Assembly (NCBI GenBank): GCA_029907705.1 | Contig: JARYLJ010000021.1 | Span: forward strand, 1 to 35,887 | Source: Methanomicrobiales archaeon | GTDB taxonomy: Archaea; Halobacteriota; Methanomicrobia; Methanomicrobiales; JACTUA01 | Length of the DNA: 35,887 nucleotides | Direction of reading: 5' to 3' | Part shown: positions 20,032 to 27,794 of the stretch, piece by piece | How positions within the stretch are numbered: the stretch's first letter is position 1 | How the letters are laid out: the number at the start of each line of letters is the position of its first letter | Notes under the pieces: generated by a model | Database searches by the model: none | What the model was told of the DNA's origin: nothing | The model's input: only the letters and a program-made list of their open reading frames with translations | Translations under genes and position numbers: made by a program

Positions 20032-20303
20032 AGGACTTCACCCGAGAGAACCTTCCTCAGGCGCGAGATGTCCAGTTTCCCGCCAGGAAAGAGATCCTTC
20101 GATACCAAAAAGACTTCTCCCACTCTCAGCACCGGTGCCTCTCGGACGAAGACACCATGGATCCTGAGTTCTGCCAGCGGCGCTGCGCTCGCCATATCCG
20201 CATCCTCAAAGTCCACACCCTCCCCCGCGAGGAACTTCTTTAATTCATCGCAATTCGGGCAGCTTTCGAGAGAATAAACCTTCACAGGAGCTTTTATGTT
20301 CAT
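20028..20303 (-). CDS. nrdH: Glutaredoxin-like thioredoxin, NrdH type
   Basis: A 91-residue thioredoxin-fold protein. The redox motif SCPNC (Cys15, Cys18) follows the first strand (VKVYSLE), with DELKKFLAGEGVDFEDAD after it and an AP dipeptide (REAPVLRVGEVFL) at the cis-Pro position. It overlaps nrdD by four bases (ATGA). Some class III reductases take electrons from a glutaredoxin-like NrdH rather than formate, and this gene pair fits that type. Upstream, GGGAGG lies 10 bases before the ATG, and a TATA-like GATTATATG (20323-20331) would start transcription close to the ATG. Confidence 0.85.
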   Translation of the reverse strand: MNIKAPVKVYSLESCPNCDELKKFLAGEGVDFEDADMASAAPLAELRIHGVFVREAPVLRVGEVFLVSKDLFPGGKLDISRLRKVLSGEVL

Positions 20304-20452
20304 CTTCCAGCCCCTCCCATTGCATATAATCGGTACTTCAGATTAATTCACTTCTCTTTTTGTATGCATGGGCTCCATGTGATAATGGAGATGCGGATCC
20401 AGATTCAAAATCAACTATAACTAGAAGGAGCCGGAGAGATATTACATCAGAT
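20304..20452. promoter_or_regulatory. Divergent intergenic region, nrdH operon and thpR operon
   Basis: A symmetric AT-rich element, GCATATAATC at 20322-20331, is placed about 25 bp before nrdH on the minus strand and about 125 bp before thpR on the plus strand. The thpR side has AACTAGAAGGAGCCGGAG at 20419-20436, which includes a Shine-Dalgarno-like AAGGAG about 20 nt before its ATG. An open frame running into thpR from 20360 lacks family features. Confidence 0.4.
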
Positions 20453-20992
20453 ATGAGAATTTTTATCGCCATCGATCTCCCCACCGAAATAAAGCGCCAG
20501 ATAGGGGAATGCCAGAAGGCACTCGCTTTATCCGAGTCGAGGCTCAACCTGGTGAATCCTGAGATGGCCCATATCACATTGAAGTTCATCGGGGAAGTGA
20601 TGCCCGAGATGGCGGAGAGGGTCTCGTCGGAACTCGACAGTATCTCGTTTTCTCCGTTCGAAATGATCGTGGAAGGTATCTCAGGTGACAACCGGCATCG
20701 GCCCAGAGTGATCTGGGCGAATGTGAGCGATGGCGGTGTATGTGCCAGGCTCGCAAATGAAGTGGAGCACCGACTCCTTCGCCTCGGCATCGAACGCGAG
20801 AGACGCCCCTTCACCCCACATGTCACCCTCGCGAGGGTGAAGAGGTTTCACCCATCCTTGCTGAAGGCGGTGGATGAAATCTCGCAACGGATGCTCGGCG
20901 TCGCGCGAGTGGATGGGATCGTACTGAAACAGAGCATGTTGCGGCCGGAAGGAGCCATATACCATGACCTGCACCGGATAATATGGAGATGA
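20453..20992 (+). CDS. thpR: RNA 2',3'-cyclic phosphodiesterase / 2'-5' RNA ligase family
   Basis: A 179-residue 2H phosphoesterase. It starts MRIFIAIDLP, the family's usual N-terminus, and has both catalytic HxT motifs: His40-Ile-Thr42 (AHITLKFIGEV) and His123-Val-Thr125 (PHVTLARVKR). Members hydrolyse RNA 2',3'-cyclic phosphates and can join RNA halves through 2'-5' links in vitro. The start at 20453 removes an upstream extension with no family similarity. The stop overlaps the start of cca, and the pairing of thpR with cca suggests shared work on tRNA or RNA ends. Confidence 0.95.
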   Translation: MRIFIAIDLPTEIKRQIGECQKALALSESRLNLVNPEMAHITLKFIGEVMPEMAERVSSELDSISFSPFEMIVEGISGDNRHRPRVIWANVSDGGVCARLANEVEHRLLRLGIERERRPFTPHVTLARVKRFHPSLLKAVDEISQRMLGVARVDGIVLKQSMLRPEGAIYHDLHRIIWR

Positions 20993-22398
20993 GGACACCG
21001 CTGGAGGAGAGTGTACTCAGGCGCATCCGGCCGCGCGAGGAGGTGAGGGCGCAGATTCTCGCCATCGCCGAGAGGCTGATGGCGGCAGTGGACAGGAGCG
21101 AGGTCGCGCAGGGTATGATCGTCGGCTCCATCGCGAGGAATACATGGCTTGAGGGAGACCGCGACCTCGACATATTCATGCTCTTCGAACCCTCTCTGAC
21201 AAGGGATGAGCTGGAGGAGAGGGGTCTCGCCCTCGCCAGAGGGATCGCCCGGGATTTGGGGGCCCGGTTCAGGGAGAAGTATGCGGAACACCCGTACATC
21301 AGCCTGGAGTTCGAGGGTCTGGACGTGGATCTCGTCCCCTGCTACAGGGTGACAGATCCACGCGAGATAAAGAGTGCAGTTGACCGAACGCCGTTCCACA
21401 CCCGCTACATATCTGAGCGAATAAAAGGATTTGAGGATGATGTTCTGCTCTTCAAGCAGTTCGCAAAGGCGGGGGGTTTCTACGGATCGGATCAGATGAC
21501 AGAAGGGTTTGCCGGTTATCTATGCGAACTTCTCGTCCTCCACTATAGGGGCTTTTCTCCCCTCCTCCAGGCCGCCTCCTCCTGGAGGAGGAGGACCTTC
21601 ATCGACATTGAGGGAATCGCGGAGAAGAGTTTCGAGGATCCGCTGGTGGTGATCGATCCGGTCGACCCGAACAGAAACGTCGCCGCATCCGTCTCGCTCA
21701 CACGTAAGTTCGAGTTCGTCGAGCTGGCGAGGGGGTACCTGAAGCAGCCCACCATATCCTTTTTCGAACCCCCTCCGCCGAATACGATGGGGAGTCAGGA
21801 GTTCGAGGATGCGATACGACGGAGAGGTACGAGACTTTACGGGTTACGCCTGTCCACACCACCATATATTCCTGAGATCGTGGTCCCCCAGCTCAGAAAG
21901 AGCCTTAGAGCGGTGAAAGGTCTGCTGGAGCGGAGCGGATTCTTGGTGAACCGCGTGGACAGTGCGATGGGGGAGAGATACTGCCTCCTTCTCTTCGAGC
22001 TGATGGTGGACCATCTCCCGCAGGTCTGCAGGCATGTGGGCCCCCCCGTCTGGGAGGCAGATAATGCAGCAAAGTTCGTCTCGAAATACCTCGAAGATAC
22101 TCTTTCCGGACCCTACATCGAAGAAGGCCTGTACATCGTTGAGATACCGAGGAGGTTTACAGAGGCCCGCGATCTCCTCGCCTCGAAGGAGTGCCTGAAC
22201 ACAGGACTGGGGAAGCATGTGAAGAAGTCGATGGAGGCTGGATGGGAGGTGTTCCAGGATGGTGAATGCTGGAGCGCAGAGTTCTCGCAGTTTGTGTCCG
22301 ATTTCATCAGGCGATCCTCACCGCTGGTGCGGATCAGGCGGGTAGAGAACGGGTTTCCGCCAGCCCGAGATACCTCATCAGATCAATCCTTGAATTAA
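20983..22398 (+). CDS. cca: CCA tRNA nucleotidyltransferase, archaeal class I
   Basis: A 471-residue protein with the class I archaeal signature IVGSIARNTWLEGDRDLDIF: Gly48-Ser49 of the nucleotidyltransferase fold, catalytic Asp61 and Asp63, and the third carboxylate in LDVDLVPCY (about 113-121). It adds or repairs the 3' CCA of tRNAs from CTP and ATP. Neither tRNA gene here encodes CCA, so the enzyme is needed. Length is slightly above the usual 440-460. The ATG at 20983 overlaps thpR by ten bases; the ATG at 20989 would give an ATGA overlap, the pattern common in this window, and is equally likely. Confidence 0.96.
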   Translation: MEMRTPLEESVLRRIRPREEVRAQILAIAERLMAAVDRSEVAQGMIVGSIARNTWLEGDRDLDIFMLFEPSLTRDELEERGLALARGIARDLGARFREKYAEHPYISLEFEGLDVDLVPCYRVTDPREIKSAVDRTPFHTRYISERIKGFEDDVLLFKQFAKAGGFYGSDQMTEGFAGYLCELLVLHYRGFSPLLQAASSWRRRTFIDIEGIAEKSFEDPLVVIDPVDPNRNVAASVSLTRKFEFVELARGYLKQPTISFFEPPPPNTMGSQEFEDAIRRRGTRLYGLRLSTPPYIPEIVVPQLRKSLRAVKGLLERSGFLVNRVDSAMGERYCLLLFELMVDHLPQVCRHVGPPVWEADNAAKFVSKYLEDTLSGPYIEEGLYIVEIPRRFTEARDLLASKECLNTGLGKHVKKSMEAGWEVFQDGECWSAEFSQFVSDFIRRSSPLVRIRRVENGFPPARDTSSDQSLN

Positions 22399-22410
22399 TT
22401 ATACACGCGG

Positions 22411-23208
22411 ATGACATCTGGTATGATGGAATTTACCTCAGAAGGTACGGGCGTTGAGATCGATCCTCCGGAATGCGAGGAGTGGTTCCGCAGGGGGCTG
22501 TACTGCTCTGCGACAGGAAGGTATGAAAGGGCAATCGTTTCCTTTTCGAACGCGCTGAAAGTGAATCCTGAATTCAAGAAGGCATATATCGCACTCGCCT
22601 ATGCACTGGACCGTGTGGGCCGTTCGCTGGAGGCGGCGGAGACATGCGAGGGGGTGTTCGGTTCGATGCAGGAGAATACAGATGCACTCTTCGCAATGGC
22701 GAAGGCATTTCATCACCTCGGCAGGTTCGAGCGGTCGATCGAGATACTCGATCGGGTCATCCGCAACGATCTATCGCACACAGAAGCCTGGCATCTGAAG
22801 GGTAATTCCCTCTACCACCTGGGGAAATACACAGAAGCGGTGGAATGCTACAAAAGGGCGACGGAACTGAATCCCGCGTTTGTGAAGGCATGGTTCAACA
22901 AAGGGGTGAACTACACCGCCCTCTCGAGGTTCGAGGATGCAATCCGCTGCTTCGACCGCTGCCTGCAGTTCAACCCTGGATATGCAGAGGTCTGGAAGAA
23001 GAGGGGAGTGGCACTGGGTGCGATGGGCAGGTACGAGGAGGCGGCATCCAGCTTCGGAAGGGCGGTGGAGATAAACCCGAGGGACGCCAGTTCAATACAT
23101 AGCAGGGGGATATGCTTTCAGAGGATCGGCCGCCAGGAGGAGGCGGAGGTGGAGTTTTCGAAGGCGAGATCTCTGCCCCGCTTTCATGAGCTGATCGGGC
23201 TCCTGTGA
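22411..23208 (+). CDS. Tetratricopeptide repeat protein
   Basis: A 265-residue protein with about six consecutive canonical TPR units from residue 24 on: WFRRGLYCSATGRYERAIVS, AYIALAYALDRVGRSLEAAE, FAMAKAFHHLGRFERSIEIL, WHLKGNSLYHLGKYTEAVEC, WFNKGVNYTALSRFEDAIRC and WKKRGVALGAMGRYEEAASS, each closing near a LNPAF/INPRD-type turn. It is a scaffold for protein interaction; the partner is unknown. A TATA-like TTAATTATAC at 22395-22404 predicts transcription from about 22425, so the true start may be the ATG at 22423 or 22426 (leaderless) rather than 22411. It converges with the FrhB-like gene, 4 nt apart. Confidence 0.9.
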   Translation: MTSGMMEFTSEGTGVEIDPPECEEWFRRGLYCSATGRYERAIVSFSNALKVNPEFKKAYIALAYALDRVGRSLEAAETCEGVFGSMQENTDALFAMAKAFHHLGRFERSIEILDRVIRNDLSHTEAWHLKGNSLYHLGKYTEAVECYKRATELNPAFVKAWFNKGVNYTALSRFEDAIRCFDRCLQFNPGYAEVWKKRGVALGAMGRYEEAASSFGRAVEINPRDASSIHSRGICFQRIGRQEEAEVEFSKARSLPRFHELIGLL

Positions 23209-23212
23209 AGGT

Positions 23213-24256
23213 TTACCTGTCAGAGTCTCGCCCTCTCTTCCGTGGGCGCGTCTCTTTCCTCTCTGCGAGGCGCTTCACCGCAGCCATCTCCGCCTCGCCA
23301 CCCTCCTCGAGGAGACCGGAGAGGAGTGCACTCCTGTAGAACCCCTCCCCTATTTCATTACTAATAAGGAGCGTCGTATAACCCTTTTTCGCCCCTGAAC
23401 TCCCTGCCGATATGTCTGCATCCGCAGCGGCGAAGTCGATGCATTGTATGCAGCCTGGCCTCACGCATCCTTCGATTTCAGAGAGTGGAATCGACTTCAC
23501 TGTGCCGTCCATAAGCGTCAGATCCAACTGCCCCTTCACTTCAAACCTCCTGATCTCCCAGGATGCAATCCCCAGCTCACCTGTGAGCTTCTCTTGTACC
23601 AGACACCTGTAATCGAAGCTCTCGGTGCAGAACAGCCCGATAATCAGTCTGATTGCGTTCCCGAAGGGTTTAACCAGCGGATGCCTGCTCACCTTCATCC
23701 TTCTCGCCGCCTGCACTGCACAGGGGAGCCCAACTACCCCCAGTCTGGAATACTTATGCGTTATGACCGCCTCTTTCAGCGCCGCAAGCAGGGGGCTGCC
23801 CAGACTATAGCGGCTGCCCGCGTGCCGTACCAGCTCTTCCGCCGAGGCGAGCAGCGCTGAGGAGGTGCGGTGCGTCCATGGATCCTCCGTCACCATGATC
23901 ACCGCATCGAGCAACCCTTTGTCGAGGGCGTTCTTCAGTATCGCGGTCACCGCGCCACCGCTCTGGCTCGCGGGAATATCGAATGTCGCCCTCGCCTGGA
24001 TCGCGCTCCGATATGTCCCAAGTGGATCTCCATGCAGGGAGATATTCGCACGCGGGCAGACCTCGACACAGGCACCGCACAGGACATGGTCGCTCTCCTC
24101 CTTACAGTACTCGTTATGACATGGATGCGTTGATCCCTCCTTATCGCCGAAATAGATGGAGTCTGCCGGGCAGACGGCCACGCAGGCGCCGCAGCCGGTG
24201 CAGAGGTTCACCTCCCAGACCTCCTTCTTCAGATCGAGATATGACTTCCTCGCCAT
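23213..24256 (-). CDS. FrhB/FdhB-type F420-reactive subunit linked to glutamate synthase
   Basis: A 347-residue protein. The N-terminus has two ferredoxin-type [4Fe-4S] motifs, CTGCGACVAVCP (about 19-30) and CGACVEVCP (about 61-69). The rest is the coenzyme F420 hydrogenase/dehydrogenase beta-subunit domain: SQSGGAVTAILKNALDKGLL, VVGLPCAVQAARR, and GCIQCIDFAAADADISAGSS, the usual cluster and flavin region. Such subunits pass electrons between F420H2 and FeS/FAD partners. It lies 4 nt after the glutamate synthase domain-3 gene, so it probably makes the complex an F420-dependent glutamate synthase. The ATG at 24256, with GGGAG upstream, was preferred over a TTG at 24289 that overlaps the previous gene. 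The frame is intact. Confidence 0.88.
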   Translation of the reverse strand: MARKSYLDLKKEVWEVNLCTGCGACVAVCPADSIYFGDKEGSTHPCHNEYCKEESDHVLCGACVEVCPRANISLHGDPLGTYRSAIQARATFDIPASQSGGAVTAILKNALDKGLLDAVIMVTEDPWTHRTSSALLASAEELVRHAGSRYSLGSPLLAALKEAVITHKYSRLGVVGLPCAVQAARRMKVSRHPLVKPFGNAIRLIIGLFCTESFDYRCLVQEKLTGELGIASWEIRRFEVKGQLDLTLMDGTVKSIPLSEIEGCVRPGCIQCIDFAAADADISAGSSGAKKGYTTLLISNEIGEGFYRSALLSGLLEEGGEAEMAAVKRLAERKETRPRKRGRDSDR

Positions 24257-24260
24257 CCCA

Positions 24261-25003
24261 TCAGTACTCCCATGAATATTTGCCCGCAAAAGGGCGGTTC
24301 GAGGCGGGGCCGATCCTGGTGAACTCTTCTGACATCAGTTTCTGCACATCGATGTGGAGATAACCGGCGGCTTCCCTCAGGCAGGCACCGATCCTCTCCC
24401 TTTCCTCCTCGCCGAATGGCTGTATGGCGGCGCCTACGCCGAGGAGTCGCTCATCCACCTCCCCGCGAATATAGATCTCACCACCATGAATTCCCGTCCC
24501 GATCCCGCGTTCCATCACCGTCTCCCCCCTCCGAGGCCGAGGACGATCACGAGCCCCCCCGCCATGTACTCTCCCAGAAACGCCCTCGCGCTCCCGCGGA
24601 TGAAGAGTAATGGGAACTTCTCCCGATACTGCTTCATATGTATCCCCCCTCGATATCCGATCGAGTCCCTGACGAATATTCTGCCGCCCCTCATACTGTG
24701 AGCGACCGCATCTCCCGCAGTACCATGGATGATGATCGTGCCTGCGTCCATCGTGTTTCCTGGTGCGTGTTCGCAGATTCCATGGACGATGCATGTGGGA
24801 CCGCTCATGAACATGCCGAGGTCACCTCCTGGAGTGCCATTAATGACGATCCTCACCTCCGCATGGAGTCCGTCGGCGATGAACCGCTGCCCCAGCACAT
24901 GATCCAGCTGGATCTCCTTCGCCCCTTCCGCCACCGCATATCTTATATGCCGGTTCAGTTCTGTGTGATGCATCCCTTCTGCATCGATACGGATGCTCTT
25001 CAT
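24261..25003 (-). pseudogene. Glutamate synthase GXGXG (alpha-3) domain protein, frameshifted
   Basis: Domain 3 of archaeal glutamate synthase, a right-handed beta-helix of GXGXG repeats with a structural role. The first frame runs from the ATG at 25003 (MKSIRIDAEGMHHTELNRHI) through GGRIFVRDSIGYRGGIHMKQ and GGLVIVLGLGGG, then stops at 24515. The rest of the domain (GETVMERGIGTGIHGGEIYI, ending PFAGKYSWEY) is in another frame and stops at 24261. One extra C in the C6 run at 24524-24529 (G on the coding strand) restores GLGGGGETVMERG. So the gene is either broken by a single-base loss or the base was missed in sequencing. It starts 4 nt after the gltB2 stop. Confidence 0.85.
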
Positions 25004-25007
25004 TGCC

Positions 25008-26517
25008 TCACGCCCCTGCCGGTTTCACATCAAGCACCTTCAGCGTCCCTTCATCCAGCATATAGCCACGGAGCCTGTCCCTGTTGCCCCTCATGCTCTC
25101 GATGCTGTTTATTCCGGCCGCCCCCATCAGCTCCGAGAGCTCGAGTGTCCACGCCTTTATCAGGTTCGCCACCTGCTTTGCTCCCTCTTCCGGATCGAGC
25201 CGTTCGACGAGATCAGGCCGCTGCGTCGCGATGCCCCAGGGGCACAAGCCTTTGTAGCAGCTCCCGCACACACGACACCCCATGGCAACGAGAGCGGCAG
25301 TGCCTATGTAGACGGCATCCGCACCCAGCGCAATCACCTTTGCCACATCGGCACTGCTCCTTATACCGCCGCTCGCAATGATCGAGATCTCGTTTCGTAT
25401 CCCCTGCTCCCTTAGCTTGGAGTCGACGCTCGCAACTGCCACCTCCACGGGGATGCCCACATGATCCCTGAATACCCTCGGTGCCGCACCCGTGCCGCCT
25501 CTGAATCCGTTGATCACGACCGCATCCGCCGAGGATCTCGCGATGCCGGCGGCGATGGCTGCTGAATTGTGAACCGCCGCGATCTTGACGAAGACCGGTT
25601 TCTTCCACTCCGTCGCCTCCTTCAGGGATCTGACGAACTGCTTCAGATCCTCGATGCTGTAGATGTCATGATGTGGAGCCGGGCTGATCGCATCGCTTCC
25701 CACAGGGATCATCCTTGTGCAGGAGATATCATCGCAGACTTTCTCCCCTGGAAGGTGCCCCCGATGCCTGGTTTTGCGCCCTGTCCGATCTTGATCTCGA
25801 TCGCGGCACCGCGTTCGAGGTAATCGATATCCACACCGAACCTTCCTGATGCGACCTGTACGATGATATGCTCCTGGAACGGGTGCAGCGCGCTGTGCAA
25901 TCCACCCTCTCCGGTCCCCATAAACGTGCCCGTCTCCATCGCCGCTCTGGCCAGGGCGAGATGCGCGTTCAGGCTGATCGCCCCGTAACTCATATGGGCG
26001 ATCATGATCGGGTTTCAAGCTTCAGGTTCGGCGAGAGGTTTGTGTCGAGGGCCACACCGCCTCCTTCGTTCCGTTTCAGCCTGAGCTGGAGGGGTTTCTT
26101 TCCGAGGTATGTCCGTAGCTCCATCGGCTCCCGCAGCGGATCGATGCTCGGGTTCGTCACCTGGCAGGCATCGAGCAGCAGTTGATCGAAGACGATTGGA
26201 TAAGAACCCATGTTTCCCATCCCTGAGAGCACAATTCTTCCGGTCCTCGCCTGATTGTAGATCGCCTCACGTATCTCCCTGGTCCAGACCGGATGGCTGC
26301 GGTAATCGATCGGGCGCTCCTCGAGCGAGATCGCATCCCTCGGGCACATGGCAATGCACCGGTGGCACGCGGTGCATCTCCGCGAGTTAGCCAGAACCCG
26401 CTCCCCCTCCTTTCTGAAGACGCCGTAGGAGCAGTTCTCGATACAGCTCCCGCACCGCATGCACCGGTCTTCATCCACCTCCACGCGGTACCTGGGGGGC
26501 AGACTGCCTATGCTCAC
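25008..26517 (-). pseudogene. gltB: Glutamate synthase catalytic (FMN, alpha-2) protein with ferredoxin domain, two frameshifts
   Basis: The central glutamate synthase protein, which should make glutamate from 2-oxoglutarate and channelled ammonia on FMN. Frame 1 (26517-26002) starts at GTG and has two ferredoxin motifs, CMRCGSCIENC and CTACHRCIAMCP, then TGRIVLSGMGNMGSYPIVFD. Frame 2 (about 26008-25709) has MIAHMSYGAISLNAHLALAR and ERGAAIEIKIGQGAKPGIGG. Frame 3 (about 25757-25008) has LPGEKVCDDISCTRMIPVGS, DAVVINGFRGGTGAAPRVFR and the 3Fe-4S ligands in CRVCGSCYKGLCPWG. One extra G in the GGG at 26010-26012 gives LETPIMIAHMSYG, and one extra C in the C5 at 25758-25762 gives GIGGHLPGEKV. With both bases restored the protein is complete, about 500 residues. 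Confidence 0.9.
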
Positions 26518-27567
26518 GAAAAAGACCTCCCGATCACCGGTTCAACGGCCCGCGGCATGTACACCTGCCCCACATCCGGATCCATCCGCCTGATCGCCGC
26601 CTCCTCGCTCGAGAGGAGGAGACGCGAGTCATGCTCTCCTGCGACGAGCGGGCGAAGCTTCACCCGGTCGGTCAGACCCATCATCAGCCCCCCGTTCGCG
26701 ATCACGATGGCGAATGGACCGTTCATCATCGCTCCTCCATAGGTGAGCCTGACTGCATGTGCGAGCTTCTTCTCCTCCTCCGGCATCCCTTCGATCTCGT
26801 CCCAGAAGGGGGGTGCGAGCGCCTTCAATGCGATCTCTTCTGGCAGCCCATGCCTCCTTATCAGGAGATCCACCAGGTATACGATGACTTCGGTGTCGGT
26901 AATCATCGTGCAGTAATAGCCGAAGCTCTCGATATAGCGCCGGTTCGTTCCATAGGAGGTGATCTCACCGTTGTGGATCACGCACCAGTCGAGCAGGTTG
27001 AAAGGATGGGCGCCCCCCCACCATCCCGGTGTGTTGGTCGGGTACCGATTGTGCCCCAGCCACATGTAACCGCTGTAGTCCTCGATCCGGTAGAAGTTTG
27101 CCACCTCTTCAGGCCAGCCCGCTGCCTTGAAGACACCAAGGTTCCTCCCCTGAGGATATGATCAGCGCCCCTCTCCTCTCCCTGTTCACCTTCATCACCA
27201 GGCGCGTGACGATCTCCTCCTCAGGCGAAGTGCTCCAGGGCATCAGCCTCCGGTCAGGCTTGAAGAAGTACCTCCATGGCGTATGCACCTTCCGGAGGTT
27301 CGGCTGTTCGAACGTGGGGATCTCCTCGTCATGGACGATCCGCCCCCACTTCTCCAGCATCTCTTCGAAAGGTATCCTGTGTTCGTGGACATTGTCGAAG
27401 AAGACGTGGAGAGCATAATAATCCTCGAAGTCCGAATATGCCCCGTAGACCGCGTAACCGGCGCCTTCGCCGCTACTACGTTCGTCCTTGAGGGAAAGCG
27501 CTCGCCTGATTCCGGATCCGTCCATCTCCTCTCCTTCGCGATCGAAGACTCCGATGATACCGCACAT
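26514..27567 (-). pseudogene. Glutamate synthase glutamine amidotransferase subunit, one frameshift
   Basis: Class II glutamine amidotransferase (alpha-1 domain) that should release ammonia from glutamine. Frame 1 starts at the ATG at 27567 with MCGIIGVFD, Cys2 being the N-terminal nucleophile, and runs to a stop at 27109. From about 27142 the protein continues in another frame: [20 protein letters not shown], then [20 protein letters not shown] (substrate-binding RYPT), [20 protein letters not shown] and the end at VIGRSFS. Removing one C from the C4 run at 27147-27150 restores [21 protein letters not shown] precedes the start. The stop overlaps the GTG of the next gene (GTGA). Divergent from glnA. 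Confidence 0.9.
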
Positions 27568-27794
27568 ATACTCCCTTTATCCTCCCGATCTCGTTACTGG
27601 CCTATAGTTCAAAAAACAAGCTTTCTGATTACACCATATGCTTACAATGATATTCCCCTCCTCTATAAGATAACAAACTATATATAATATTTTGTAGAAG
27701 CATATTTCCTATTCACCATTTTTTGTTCCGGGTAGATCCTCTCATAAAAATCGTTAATAGCGGACGGATAGACCGGTGATCTGGAGAAGATTGC
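27568..27794. promoter_or_regulatory. Divergent promoter region, glutamate synthase operon and glnA
   Basis: The AT-rich centre (27660-27715) contains TATATATAATAT at 27679-27690 and CTTATAGAG on the minus strand near 27667-27659. CTCATAAAAAT at 27741-27751 is a plausible glnA TATA box, giving a start near 27771. The 8-bp inverted repeat ATATGCTT (27636-27643) and AAGCATAT (27698-27705) flanks the central AT-rich core and may be an operator. The methanogen NrpR operator pattern GGAA-N6-TTCC was looked for and not found. Confidence 0.5.
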
